This document shows, piece after piece, positions 53,971 through 62,974 of a stretch of 64,000 nt of DNA. The position numbers were made by a program, and so were the translations under genes. Each line of letters begins with the position of its first letter. Position 1 is the first letter of the stretch. The DNA is from Thermoflavifilum aggregans (GTDB lineage: Bacteria; Bacteroidota; Bacteroidia; Chitinophagales; Chitinophagaceae): positions 434,001 through 498,000 of the forward strand of contig NZ_PGFG01000001.1 in NCBI RefSeq assembly GCF_002797735.1, written 5' to 3'. The notes under the pieces are model-generated. The model searched no databases. It had not been told where the DNA came from and was given only the letters and a program-made list of their open reading frames with translations.

Positions 53971-54288
53971 ATGAAAACAGTTCCGGTAAGTGATGGTTTT
54001 CATTTCATAGTTATCAAAAATATTTTGAAGATAGAATCGAGCTACTGTTAATTTAGAATATTTTTTGTTGATGGTAAATCATTGCTGGTTTCAAAACCCT
54101 TAACGGCATTTGAAGACTTATTAACAACTTATCGCTTTTTTCGGGTAAGTAATAGCCACCTGATTAATCTTAATTATATTAACATGTATCTGCATGGTAC
54201 TGGCGCATAGGTATTAATGGATAATGGTGACATCATAGATGTTTCCAAAAGAGAAAATGATGAATTTATCCGTTTGCTAAATGTATAA
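53971..54288 (+). pseudogene. LytTR DNA-binding domain gene with two in-frame stops
   Basis: Reading from ATG 53971 in one frame gives a LytTR domain: GFHFIVIKNILKIESSYC, stop TAA (54049-54051), FRIFFVDGKSLLVSKPLTAF, EDLLTTYRFFRVSNSHLINL, NYINMYLHGTGA, stop TAG (54208-54210), then VLMDNGDIIDVSKRENDEF and the final stop at 54286-54288. All parts are in the same frame and in the canonical LytTR order (FFRVSNSHLINLNYI is diagnostic), so two nonsense changes have killed the gene. No intact receiver domain is found upstream. Confidence 0.75.
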
Positions 54289-54478
54289 ACACTATCGTAT
54301 TGTATTTTCTTCTTTCCTTTTGATTTACTTTAATAAGGTTTTCTGGAGATTATAAAAATCGGCTGTGAAATCCGGTCCCTGCTCCTTGTAAAGATTTTAA
54401 CCTTTTTTCGTCATCTTTCTTTTTCCTGCTGTATATTTTCACGATGAATTTTCTAACTTGGGGGACAATTTGTCTGGA

Positions 54479-55399
54479 ATGAGTAGTAAATTTCATTACA
54501 CAGGTTATGGAATGCAGGTGCTGATCCTGATTGCTTTGACAATTGCTGGGTTTATGCTCTATTTTTTGCTGAGCATGCTGCTATTATTTAGCCATGCCGG
54601 GTTTCAGCTGATAGATACGCAACAGGCACTGACTGATCCTCGGATGCTGGGGCTGCTGAAACTCCTGCAATCGCTTTCCAGCATTATGATTTTTTTGCTG
54701 CCTGCTCTGGCATTTGCCTGGATAGCTGATACCAAGCCTATACACTGGATGGGGTTACGGCAGTCTTTCAGCCTTACTCAGTTGGCAGCAGTATTGGCTT
54801 TGATGGTAGCAAGTTTGCCATTTATTGGTTTAACAGGCCAGTGGAATGAACAGGTGCATCTGGGTGGTCGGTTGCATGAACTAGAAACATGGATCCGGAA
54901 TACGGAAAAATTAGCTGAACAACAAACCCGTCTTTTGCTTACTACGCACAATGCAGGTGATTATCTGGTGAATCTCCTGATGGTAGCTGTGTTGCCGGGC
55001 ATCTGCGAAGAAGCTTTTTTTCGTGGGGCTTTGCAGCAGCTGCTGATCCGATGGACGGGCCGTGTGGGTGCGGGTGTGATTCTCACCGCATTTATTTTTA
55101 GCTTTCTACATTTTCAATTTCTTGGCTTTTTGCCCCGTTTTATACTCGGACTGATGCTGGGATATGTATATGTCTTCACCGGAAGTTTATGGCTGGCCAT
55201 GATAGGGCATTTTGTAAATAACGGGGTGGATGTTACACTCATGTATTTATATCAGCTGGGCTGGATAAAAACCGATCCTATGGGCGATAGCCAGGTTACG
55301 CTATGGGTGGGCTTGCTGAGTGGTGCAATTGTGATAGTTTTGCTGATAGGGCTGAAACGACTTTCTGCTCGGGATAAGCACCCTGAATCTTTTTTCTGA
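54479..55399 (+). CDS. CPBP family intramembrane metalloprotease
   Basis: A 306-residue membrane protein with about eight helices. Motif 1 is CEEAFFRGALQQLL (about residues 183-196) with the Glu pair and Arg, motif 2 contains the His in FSFLHFQFLGFLPRF and motif 3 MIGHFVNNGVDVTL. This is the housekeeping-type CPBP (Rce1-like) found in many Bacteroidota and unrelated in context to the cassette copy at 10605. ATG 54479 (MSSKFHYTG) is preferred over TTG 54458. A possible substrate is unknown. Confidence 0.9.
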   Translation: MSSKFHYTGYGMQVLILIALTIAGFMLYFLLSMLLLFSHAGFQLIDTQQALTDPRMLGLLKLLQSLSSIMIFLLPALAFAWIADTKPIHWMGLRQSFSLTQLAAVLALMVASLPFIGLTGQWNEQVHLGGRLHELETWIRNTEKLAEQQTRLLLTTHNAGDYLVNLLMVAVLPGICEEAFFRGALQQLLIRWTGRVGAGVILTAFIFSFLHFQFLGFLPRFILGLMLGYVYVFTGSLWLAMIGHFVNNGVDVTLMYLYQLGWIKTDPMGDSQVTLWVGLLSGAIVIVLLIGLKRLSARDKHPESFF

Positions 55400-55468
55400 A
55401 CGGATGTTATATCGCCGGATCAAACACATAATAGGTTGAATAATTAAACGTTAAATATTTACAGGTAT

Positions 55469-55675
55469 ATGGAAACAGAATGGGTAAAAATATACAGCAC
55501 GCAGCAATCCTATGAAGCCGCACTGATTCAGGGTATGCTTAAGGAACATGGCATTGAAAGCGTCATTATGAACAGGCAGGATTCTGAGTTTCTGGTTGGT
55601 GAAATACACTTGTATGTATATCAGTCAGATGCAGAACAAGCCAGAAAACTGATTGAAGAAACAAGAGAAAAATAA
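55469..55675 (+). CDS. DUF2007 domain small protein
   Basis: A 68-residue ferredoxin-like alpha/beta protein. The start METEWVKIYSTQQSYEAALI and the segment GMLKEHGIESVIMNRQDSEF match DUF2007 (putative prokaryotic signal transducing protein). The C-terminus ends with a helix (AEQARKLIEET). The gene lies between the CPBP gene and cdsA on the same strand. Function unknown. Confidence 0.88.
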   Translation: METEWVKIYSTQQSYEAALIQGMLKEHGIESVIMNRQDSEFLVGEIHLYVYQSDAEQARKLIEETREK

Positions 55676-55720
55676 TATTCATCACATCGTTTTTTGCATG
55701 ATCGGCAAGTTATATTCTGC

Positions 55721-56593
55721 ATGAGTACCCTTTTCCGTACTTTTTTTACACGGAGTATTACGGCCGTGGTATTTGTTGCCATTATGCTTTTGGGTTTATT
55801 GCTCAATCGTTATACTTTCCTTGCACTGTTTACCATCATTGCTGTGGGATGCCTGTGGGAGTATCAGCGATTAACGAATTTGATGATGATGGATGTATCA
55901 GATAATAGCAAGGGTAAAAAACGCAATCTGATATATCAAATAGCTATGTGGCTGGCTGTAATGAGCATATTGCTGATGGCAATCGGTTTGGCATTATCTA
56001 TACAATCACCACGGTTGGATGCCATAGGTCTGGATATATTGATGATCAGTTTTGTGTTGATTCCTGTTTCCGAATTATTCATAGGACAGTTTCGGTTTGC
56101 TTTTGTGATACTTTCGTTGGCTGGTTGTTTGTATGTGGGACTTGCTCCTGCGTTGATGATTTATTTTCGCTGGCAACAGATGCATACTTCCCTGCAATGG
56201 ATACCTGTAATCATTATTGGATGTGTATGGGTGAATGATACGATGGCTTATATTACCGGCTCTTTATTGGGGAAACATAAGCTTTGGCCTGCTGTTTCAC
56301 CGGGTAAAACTTGGGAAGGCACGCTGGGAGGTATTGTATGCACAATGCTGCTGGCACTGGTTGCATCCGAAATATGGCCATTATTCAGTACATGGCATTG
56401 GATGATGATAGCTTTGCTGGTTGGAGTATTCGGTACTTTGGGCGACCTGCTGGAATCGGCCATGAAACGAATGGCGGGGGTAAAAGATTCCGGACAACTG
56501 ATGCCGGGCCATGGTGGCATGCTCGACAGGTTTGATTCCATGCTGATAGCTGTGCCGGTGGTATGGCTGTATGTGCATATCTGGATGCTTTGA
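55721..56593 (+). CDS. cdsA: Phosphatidate cytidylyltransferase
   Basis: A 290-residue integral membrane enzyme that makes CDP-diacylglycerol from phosphatidate and CTP. The CDS signature near the C-terminus is complete: SAMKRMAGVKDSGQLMPGHG then GMLDRFDS, following VSPGKTWEGTLGG. About eight membrane segments are visible. ATG 55721 is preferred to the TTG at 55694. It is followed by psd, so CDP-diacylglycerol synthesis and phosphatidylethanolamine formation are neighbours; pssA is not in the window. Confidence 0.95.
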   Translation: MSTLFRTFFTRSITAVVFVAIMLLGLLLNRYTFLALFTIIAVGCLWEYQRLTNLMMMDVSDNSKGKKRNLIYQIAMWLAVMSILLMAIGLALSIQSPRLDAIGLDILMISFVLIPVSELFIGQFRFAFVILSLAGCLYVGLAPALMIYFRWQQMHTSLQWIPVIIIGCVWVNDTMAYITGSLLGKHKLWPAVSPGKTWEGTLGGIVCTMLLALVASEIWPLFSTWHWMMIALLVGVFGTLGDLLESAMKRMAGVKDSGQLMPGHGGMLDRFDSMLIAVPVVWLYVHIWML

Positions 56594-56623
56594 TGAATGA
56601 AACTCGGGGTGGTAAAATAATGT

Positions 56624-56631
56624 TATCTTTG
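56624..56631 (+). promoter_or_regulatory. -7 promoter element (TATCTTTG) before psd
   Basis: Perfect TAnnTTTG match 18 nt upstream of the psd ATG, between cdsA and psd. It suggests psd can be transcribed separately from cdsA. Confidence 0.45.
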
Positions 56632-56649
56632 TATCCATAGTTTTTATAC

Positions 56650-57309
56650 ATGCATATTCATCGCGAAGGATATCGCATCATAGCCATTTCAGCCATCGTG
56701 CTGCTGATACTCGACTGGCTGGTATATCATTTTTTACACCGGCATTTTCCGTCTGTATGGGGTTTATGGCTGGTAGTTTCCATCGTTTTATTTATTCTTA
56801 TCGTTGCTTTTTTCCGAGTGCCGCATCGAAAAAAAATGAATGATGAAGATGCTATTCTGTCGGCTGCTGATGGACATGTAGTGGCTATTGAAGAGGTGGA
56901 TGAATCAGAATATTTTCATGACAGGCGCATACAGATTTCTGTATTTATGAGTCCATTGAATGTGCATCTCAATCGTTATCCCGTATCCGGGCAGGTTATA
57001 TACAGTGCTTATCATCCCGGTAAATACCTGGTTGCTTGGCATCCCAAATCATCTTTACTCAATGAGCGACACACCATAGTAATTCGTTCATCACATGGGG
57101 ATGTGATGGTAAAACAGATTGCCGGTGCCATGGCACGTCGCATTGTGAATTATGCACACGAAGGTAGGCAGGTGCAACAGGGTGATGAGCTGGGATTTAT
57201 TAAATTCGGATCCCGTGTTGATGTACTGCTTCCTCCGCATGTGCGCATCCACGTGAAACTTCAGCAACCCGTTAAGACTGGTGTTACTCGGTTGGCAAGC
57301 TGGAATTAA
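56650..57309 (+). CDS. psd: Phosphatidylserine decarboxylase proenzyme (short type)
   Basis: A 219-residue pyruvoyl-dependent enzyme of the short (PSD-A) type that makes phosphatidylethanolamine. The self-cleavage site is the Gly-Ser pair in FIKFGSRVDVLLP (about residue 187-188), at which the pyruvoyl group forms on the new alpha-chain N-terminus. Two hydrophobic N-terminal helices anchor it, and SADGHVVAIEEVDESEYF, SVFMSPLNVHLNRYP and NERHTIVIRSSHGDVMVKQIAG (in part) are typical. Neighbouring cdsA supplies the pathway precursor. Confidence 0.94.
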   Translation: MHIHREGYRIIAISAIVLLILDWLVYHFLHRHFPSVWGLWLVVSIVLFILIVAFFRVPHRKKMNDEDAILSAADGHVVAIEEVDESEYFHDRRIQISVFMSPLNVHLNRYPVSGQVIYSAYHPGKYLVAWHPKSSLLNERHTIVIRSSHGDVMVKQIAGAMARRIVNYAHEGRQVQQGDELGFIKFGSRVDVLLPPHVRIHVKLQQPVKTGVTRLASWN

Positions 57310-57329
57310 ATTTTTCCCAAATTTTTCAT

Positions 57330-58025
57330 TCAGAGTATTTGCTTTAGTTCTTGCAGATGTTTAATGGTATAGGTCGCTGTTGATGTTTCCAGATGTCCGG
57401 GAGGATTAAAATAAACTTGATCCATACCGGCTTGGCGGGCGCCTTCAATATCCACTTCCATATCGTCACCAATCATCAGGCTTTCGTTGGGATCTGCCTG
57501 TGTATGCTTAAGTGCGTATAGGAAAAATTGCAGGTCAGGTTTCAGGCAACCAGCTTCAGCAGAAGTAATCACATGGTCAAAATACCTATCAATTCCCGCG
57601 CTTTGCAATTTTAATTCCTGAATTTCCGGAAAACCATTCGTGAGAATATGCAGATGATAATCTTTGCTCTTCAGATAATCCAAAATTTCTTTTGAACCAG
57701 GCATTAATTGTGACTGACGAGGCAAGATTTTCAGAAAATTCTCACCCATTTGGATAGCCAGTGATTCATCGGGATAATTGATCTCCTGCAAAGCCAGCCA
57801 CATACGTTTCCATTGCAACTCATCCCTGCTGATCTGATGATGGCGATATGCCTCCCATAGCCGTTCATTATGATATGCATAACCCTGATAGAATTTGTCG
57901 AAGCCTATACCTGTCTTCTTTTCCAGCATATATTCCGCGTATAGTTGTGCCAAAGTTTGTTTTGCATTATGGGCAAAATCCCACAGGGTATGGTCCAGAT
58001 CAAAGAAGATATGCTGATATTTCAT
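57330..58025 (-). CDS. YjjG-family HAD phosphatase (noncanonical pyrimidine nucleotidase)
   Basis: A 231-residue HAD-superfamily phosphatase. Motif I is FFDLDHTLWDF (D-x-D), motif II LTNGF, motif III the Lys in GCLKPDLQFF and motif IV IGDDMEVDIEGA, with an alpha-helical cap between about residues 20 and 90. The WDF variant and overall length match YjjG/YfnB, which dephosphorylates noncanonical pyrimidine nucleotides. ATG 58025 (MKYQHIFF) is chosen over TTG 58046. Convergent with psd, 20 nt apart. Confidence 0.88.
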   Translation of the reverse strand: MKYQHIFFDLDHTLWDFAHNAKQTLAQLYAEYMLEKKTGIGFDKFYQGYAYHNERLWEAYRHHQISRDELQWKRMWLALQEINYPDESLAIQMGENFLKILPRQSQLMPGSKEILDYLKSKDYHLHILTNGFPEIQELKLQSAGIDRYFDHVITSAEAGCLKPDLQFFLYALKHTQADPNESLMIGDDMEVDIEGARQAGMDQVYFNPPGHLETSTATYTIKHLQELKQIL

Positions 58026-58183
58026 GATGATGGTTTGATCTTGCAAAATTGATGAAACGAAGATGAATGAACAACAAATGTTGAAATCAATTTTTGGGTG
58101 AAAGAAGATTGGTCTGATTGAAAGAAAAAGTTGAATTTAAGAAACTTCCTTTTATATTTATCCTGTATTAATTTGATTTACTT

Positions 58184-59503
58184 ATGCCTTTGCTGATTAC
58201 AATTTTTGGTATATTCCTGCTGATTCTGCTTATTGCCTGGGTGAAGGCCGATACATTTTTATCTTTTTTGCTGGTAAGTGTAATGGTAGGATGGTGGAGT
58301 GGGATGGGAACAGATGCAATAGTGCATGCTGTTGAGATCGGCATTGGGAATACCTTGGGGTCGCTGGTTATTATTCTGGGACTGGGAGCCATGCTGGGCC
58401 GTCTAGTGGCTGATAGCGGTGCTGCCAGGCAGATAACGGATCAACTCATTAGTTGGTTTGGTTTACGGAATATCCGGTGGGGACTGGCACTGGCCGGGCT
58501 TATCATAGGTATTCCCATGTTTTATACGGCAGGTTTTGTAGTGGTGGTACCTTTTATTTTTGCCATTGCGCATCGTGTTCGTCTGCCTTTGTTATATATA
58601 GCTATTCCCATGCTATCTGCCTTATCGGTTGCGCATGGCTTTTTACCGCCCCATCCATCTCCTACGGCTATAGCTGTGGAGCTGCATGCCAATATCGGGA
58701 AAACATTGTTGTATGGAATTGTGATTGCAGTTCCGGTTATTGCACTGGCAGGGCCCGTATTTGCAACACGACTCAAAAAATACAACCCTGTGATTGAAGC
58801 ACACATGTTTACATCACCTGCAGTACCAGCAGATAAACTCCCTGGTGTAGCAACAAGTTTTATTATTGCCCTCATGCCATTGATTTTGCTAACATTGTAT
58901 ACAATAGGTGCCATGCTTTTTCCTGCATCCGGTTTTCTGATGCAGGTATTGCATTTCATTGGCAATGCAGATATTGCCATGTTTATATCTGTGATTATAG
59001 CAATCGTGGGTCTTGGCTTAAAGAGAGGTTTATCCATGAAGTCCATTACGCGTGATTTGCAGGATGCTTTTCAACAGGTTTCGGTAGTGATGTTTGTCAT
59101 TGCCGGAGCCGGTGCATTTATGCAGGTTCTGCATGATGGCGGACTCAATGATTATCTTTCAGCTATTTTCATCCAGTGGCATATTCATCCTTTGCTGATG
59201 GGGTGGCTGGTAGCTGCGGTCATCAGGATATGCATAGGATCGGCTACAGTGGCTGGTTTAACCACTGTTGGTATTCTCATGCCTTTCTTACAGCAATCAC
59301 ATGTGCCGCCTGAGTTGATGGTATTATCGATTGGCGCAGGCAGCCTGATGTTTTCTCATGTCAACGATGGAGGTTTCTGGTTGTTTAAAGAATATTTTCA
59401 TTTAACCATGAAACAAACTTTTCTCACCTGGAGCGTGATGGAAACAATTGTATCCGTCGGAGGATTGCTAGGAGTGTGGATCCTTCATTTATTGCATATA
59501 TAA
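58184..59503 (+). CDS. GntP-family gluconate permease
   Basis: A 439-residue permease with about 12-14 membrane segments. The GntP family pattern is seen in AMLGRLVADSGAARQITDQLI (about residues 69-88, in part), GIPMFYTAGFVVVVPFIFAIA, and GFLPPHPSPTAIAV, and the ending includes SHVNDGGFWLFKEYF, a strong family mark. It imports gluconate or related sugar acids with protons. It precedes the SusC/SusD pair with about 134 nt between and might share a role in sugar-acid use, but an operon is not shown. Confidence 0.92.
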   Translation: MPLLITIFGIFLLILLIAWVKADTFLSFLLVSVMVGWWSGMGTDAIVHAVEIGIGNTLGSLVIILGLGAMLGRLVADSGAARQITDQLISWFGLRNIRWGLALAGLIIGIPMFYTAGFVVVVPFIFAIAHRVRLPLLYIAIPMLSALSVAHGFLPPHPSPTAIAVELHANIGKTLLYGIVIAVPVIALAGPVFATRLKKYNPVIEAHMFTSPAVPADKLPGVATSFIIALMPLILLTLYTIGAMLFPASGFLMQVLHFIGNADIAMFISVIIAIVGLGLKRGLSMKSITRDLQDAFQQVSVVMFVIAGAGAFMQVLHDGGLNDYLSAIFIQWHIHPLLMGWLVAAVIRICIGSATVAGLTTVGILMPFLQQSHVPPELMVLSIGAGSLMFSHVNDGGFWLFKEYFHLTMKQTFLTWSVMETIVSVGGLLGVWILHLLHI

Positions 59504-59590
59504 ATGTATCAGGCATTGGATTTTCAATTCGGCTTTTGTGTTTAAGATTTGTTAAAGAGAATTTCATTTTCCCTTATTGATTTGTTCATC

Positions 59591-59633
59591 ATACAGGTTG
59601 AAGTTTGTGATTGATTCACCTTTCAACCTGTAT
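59591..59633 (+). promoter_or_regulatory. 12-bp inverted repeat just upstream of susC
   Basis: ATACAGGTTGAA (59591-59602) and TTCAACCTGTAT (59622-59633) are perfectly complementary around a 19-nt loop. The right arm ends 4 nt before the susC ATG (59638), so in mRNA the hairpin would cover the ribosome-binding area; it might also be a protein operator. There is no T-run, so it is not a terminator. Confidence 0.6.
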
Positions 59634-59637
59634 AAAA

Positions 59638-62600
59638 ATGATACAATTTTATTTACACGCCAGAAAAACCTGTATATGTCTGTTTGCCGGATTGATCATG
59701 TTTATCTCAGCCGCCGGCCAGGAAATGATTTCAGGAAAAGTGATTTCTTCTGTTGATCAACAGCCTGTACGGGGCGCCAGTGTTTTCTCGGTAATGACAA
59801 AAGAAGGCAGGATTACCGGAGAAAACGGACAGTTTCATTTGCCTTATGTATTGCACGATACATTGGTTGTCAAGTTCATTGGATTTGAAACGCAACGCAT
59901 TCCCGTAGCAGAAAATAAGGAATTGATGATTGTGCTGAAACCTGCTCAGCAAGCTCTCGATGAAGTTGTGGTTACGGCATTGGGTGTTCGCAAGGAGGTA
60001 AAGAAAATCGGATATGCCGTTCAGGAAGTAAATGGAGATGAACTGGTGAAAGCACGTGACCAAAATCCACTTACCGGTTTGGAAGGCAAAGTAGCAGGCC
60101 TTTCGATAGGCCCGTCTGCTGAAATGCTTCGTCAGCCGACGGTGTTATTACGTGGAAATCAGATTAGTTTATATGTGGTAGATGGTGTTCCTATCAGTTC
60201 CGATAGCTGGAATATCAATCCGGATGATATTGCATCCATTTCTATACTAAAAGGCCCGGTAGCAGCTGCTTTGTACGGAAGCCGTGCGCAGTATGGTGCA
60301 ATATTAATTACCACCAAAAAAGGACTCAAACAAAAAGGCTGGCAGGTGGAAGTTAACTCCACCAATATGTTTGACAAAGGATTTATTGCTTTTCCACGTT
60401 TGCAAAATGAATATGGTCCCGGAGAAAACCAACTATATGCTTTTGCTGATGGACGTGGCGGAGGTTTGAATGACAATGACTATGATATCTGGGGACCTAA
60501 ATTCCGCGGACAATTGATACCGCAATATGATGGAAAATATTATCCTGATTCTGTTTTTACCACTGTATTTCCGGGAGGATATGTGTGGAAGGGGCATATT
60601 CAGCCCACACCATGGATTGCACGTGGAGCCAATAATCTGCAACGCTTTCTGAGAATAGGTTTTCAGACCAATAATAACATATCCCTGTCGGCTACAGGTG
60701 ACGCATATCAGCTCAGGTTTTCCGTTTCTCAATCTCATCAGCAGAGCATTATCCCTAACATGAGTCTGAATATTATCAATTTCAACACCTATGGTTCCTA
60801 TAAGCTTAGCGATCGCATCAAGATTGAATCAAATGTGAATATCAACCGTCAGTTCAGTCCTAATTTCCCGGATGTAGATTATGGCCCCAACAGTTTGATT
60901 TACAATGTGGCTATCTGGACGGGAGCAGATTGGGATGTGGATGCACCGGATATCCGTGCTATCTGGCAGCCCGGTAAAGTGGGTATCCAGCAAATGTTTG
61001 CCGAATATCAGCGCTATCACAATCCATGGTTTATGGTTTATGAATGGTTGAGAGGTCATTACAAAACAGACATTTATGGTTATGTAACAGCTCATTATGT
61101 GATAAATCCGCATGTAAATGTGCAGGTTCGTACACAGATTACCACCTATAATTTGTTTCGGAATGAAAAAATGCCTTACTCGGCACATCCATATGGCCGT
61201 GAACAAAACAAAGGTGATTACCGGGAAGATCATCGTGACCTGTTTGAGAATAATACCGATGTTCAGTTGAATTATGATTATACTATCGGAAGAAAAGTTG
61301 AAATCAGCGGTTTGGTCGGTGGAAGTGTAAGATTATTTAATTATCGTTCAACCTGGATTTCTACTGATTATTTAAGTGTACCTGGTGTGTATAATTTCAG
61401 CAATTCCCTGAACCCTATCCAGGCCAGCAATTTCCTGGCTGATATGCGTGTGTATAGTGCTTATGCTTCATCGGATATTTCGCTTTCCAAGTATGCTACT
61501 ATCGGACTTACAGGAAGAATCGACAAATCTTCGGCTCTTCCTCCTAAACATAACATTTATTTTTATCCTAGCATTTCTTTGTCATCAGTATTATCGGATT
61601 ATATTCAATTACCCAGAAATATTTCCTTCTTCAAAATACGTGCTTCGTTTGCTACCATACATGGTGATGCAACCTCTCCCACTATAGGGCCGGCACCATT
61701 TAATACCATCACACAATTTGGTGCTAATCCATCCGGAAATTCTTTGTATGATTATCCATTGGCATACGGAAATCCCTATCTGTCGCCTTACGGAGGGCCA
61801 GATTATTCGCTGATTCAAACCTATTCTACTTCCAAACCATACAACAACATGACGGCTGCCTATTACAGCAGCAACCTGTATGATCCGAATCTCAAAACTT
61901 TCAATCGGGTGAATTTTGAACAGGGGTTTGATATCAAATTCATAAACAATCGCTTGGGATTAAGTGCTACAGCTTTTCAGTACATTGATGGCCCGCAGAT
62001 CCTGCAAAATCCTATTTCCACAGCTACTGGATACAGTTATTATTATCTGAATGCATTGAAAACAGAAAAGAGCGGATATGAACTGAATATCACGGCAACG
62101 CCTGTATCTGTTTCTCATCTTTTCAATTGGGATATATCATTTAACTGGAGTACGTTCAAAGAAATATATCTGGAATTGCCGCCTGGTCAAACAACCTACA
62201 ATACATTCTTTCGTAAAGGAGATCGTGTAGATAAGTTTTATGGTTCTGCTTTCGTGAAAACCAAGGAAGGACTGGTTGTATATGATAATAGTGGTGCTCC
62301 TCTCATTAATCCGGTTCCTCAATTCCTGGGTTATCTGAATGGGAAATATGAATGGGGCATATACAATCAGATCCGGTATAAACAATTCAGCCTGGGATTT
62401 CAGTTTGATGGAAGGGTAGGTGGTGTGACTACTGATTATATTCACAACAAAACGATGCGCGGAGGAAGAAATATAGAAACTGTGCAAGGTCAATTAGGTA
62501 TAGCCCGAGATCTGGACGATCAGCATGCAGGTGATCCAAACTGGAAAGGAGCTTATGTGGGTGAGGGTGTAGTGGTTGCGAACAATACGCCTATCAATTT

Positions 62601-62964
62601 TGATTCAAAAACGGGAGTTATTACCAATTATGATCAACTGAAGTTTGTACCCAATACCACACCTATACAGGTGCAACCCTGGACTACCATTTATTACTCT
62701 ACCAGTGAAGCCAATTTGATGAGCAAAACTTTTACCAAACTAAGAGAAGTAATTATCAGCTATGATTTCCCTGAGAAATGGCTGCATCGTTCAGGAATTC
62801 AAGGCTTAACAGTTTCGCTTGTAGGAAGAAATTTGCTTTATTTCTACAAGGATAAAAGATTTAAGGATGTAGATGTAGATCAGTTTAATTATGGAACTGG
62901 CAGCACCACGTTGCAAACGCCCACAACAAGAAGATTTGGTTTTAATATTCAGCTTACCTTTTAA
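59638..62964 (+). CDS. SusC/RagA-type TonB-dependent outer-membrane transporter
   Basis: An 1108-residue TonB-linked outer-membrane protein. The signal peptide (MIQFYLHARKTCICLFAGLI) ends near AAGQ, a carboxypeptidase-regulatory-like domain follows (GKVISSVDQQPVRGASVF), then the TonB-box-like VVVTALGVRKEVKKIGYA and the plug with GKVAGLSIGPSAEM, LRGNQISLYVVDGVPI and ILKGPVAAALYGSRA. The rest is a barrel ending in aromatic RRFGFNIQLTF. ATG 59638 is used because TTG 59611 lies in the inverted repeat loop. Together with the SusD gene 10 nt downstream it forms a glycan or nutrient uptake pair; the substrate is not evident. Confidence 0.94.
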   Translation: MIQFYLHARKTCICLFAGLIMFISAAGQEMISGKVISSVDQQPVRGASVFSVMTKEGRITGENGQFHLPYVLHDTLVVKFIGFETQRIPVAENKELMIVLKPAQQALDEVVVTALGVRKEVKKIGYAVQEVNGDELVKARDQNPLTGLEGKVAGLSIGPSAEMLRQPTVLLRGNQISLYVVDGVPISSDSWNINPDDIASISILKGPVAAALYGSRAQYGAILITTKKGLKQKGWQVEVNSTNMFDKGFIAFPRLQNEYGPGENQLYAFADGRGGGLNDNDYDIWGPKFRGQLIPQYDGKYYPDSVFTTVFPGGYVWKGHIQPTPWIARGANNLQRFLRIGFQTNNNISLSATGDAYQLRFSVSQSHQQSIIPNMSLNIINFNTYGSYKLSDRIKIESNVNINRQFSPNFPDVDYGPNSLIYNVAIWTGADWDVDAPDIRAIWQPGKVGIQQMFAEYQRYHNPWFMVYEWLRGHYKTDIYGYVTAHYVINPHVNVQVRTQITTYNLFRNEKMPYSAHPYGREQNKGDYREDHRDLFENNTDVQLNYDYTIGRKVEISGLVGGSVRLFNYRSTWISTDYLSVPGVYNFSNSLNPIQASNFLADMRVYSAYASSDISLSKYATIGLTGRIDKSSALPPKHNIYFYPSISLSSVLSDYIQLPRNISFFKIRASFATIHGDATSPTIGPAPFNTITQFGANPSGNSLYDYPLAYGNPYLSPYGGPDYSLIQTYSTSKPYNNMTAAYYSSNLYDPNLKTFNRVNFEQGFDIKFINNRLGLSATAFQYIDGPQILQNPISTATGYSYYYLNALKTEKSGYELNITATPVSVSHLFNWDISFNWSTFKEIYLELPPGQTTYNTFFRKGDRVDKFYGSAFVKTKEGLVVYDNSGAPLINPVPQFLGYLNGKYEWGIYNQIRYKQFSLGFQFDGRVGGVTTDYIHNKTMRGGRNIETVQGQLGIARDLDDQHAGDPNWKGAYVGEGVVVANNTPINFDSKTGVITNYDQLKFVPNTTPIQVQPWTTIYYSTSEANLMSKTFTKLREVIISYDFPEKWLHRSGIQGLTVSLVGRNLLYFYKDKRFKDVDVDQFNYGTGSTTLQTPTTRRFGFNIQLTF

Positions 62965-62974
62965 TTCTCTCTAT

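Noticed and set aside
53971..54288. Stop-codon recoding in the LytTR frame
   Set aside because: Two different stop codons (TAA and TAG) are involved, while normal genes in the window use all three stops as terminators.
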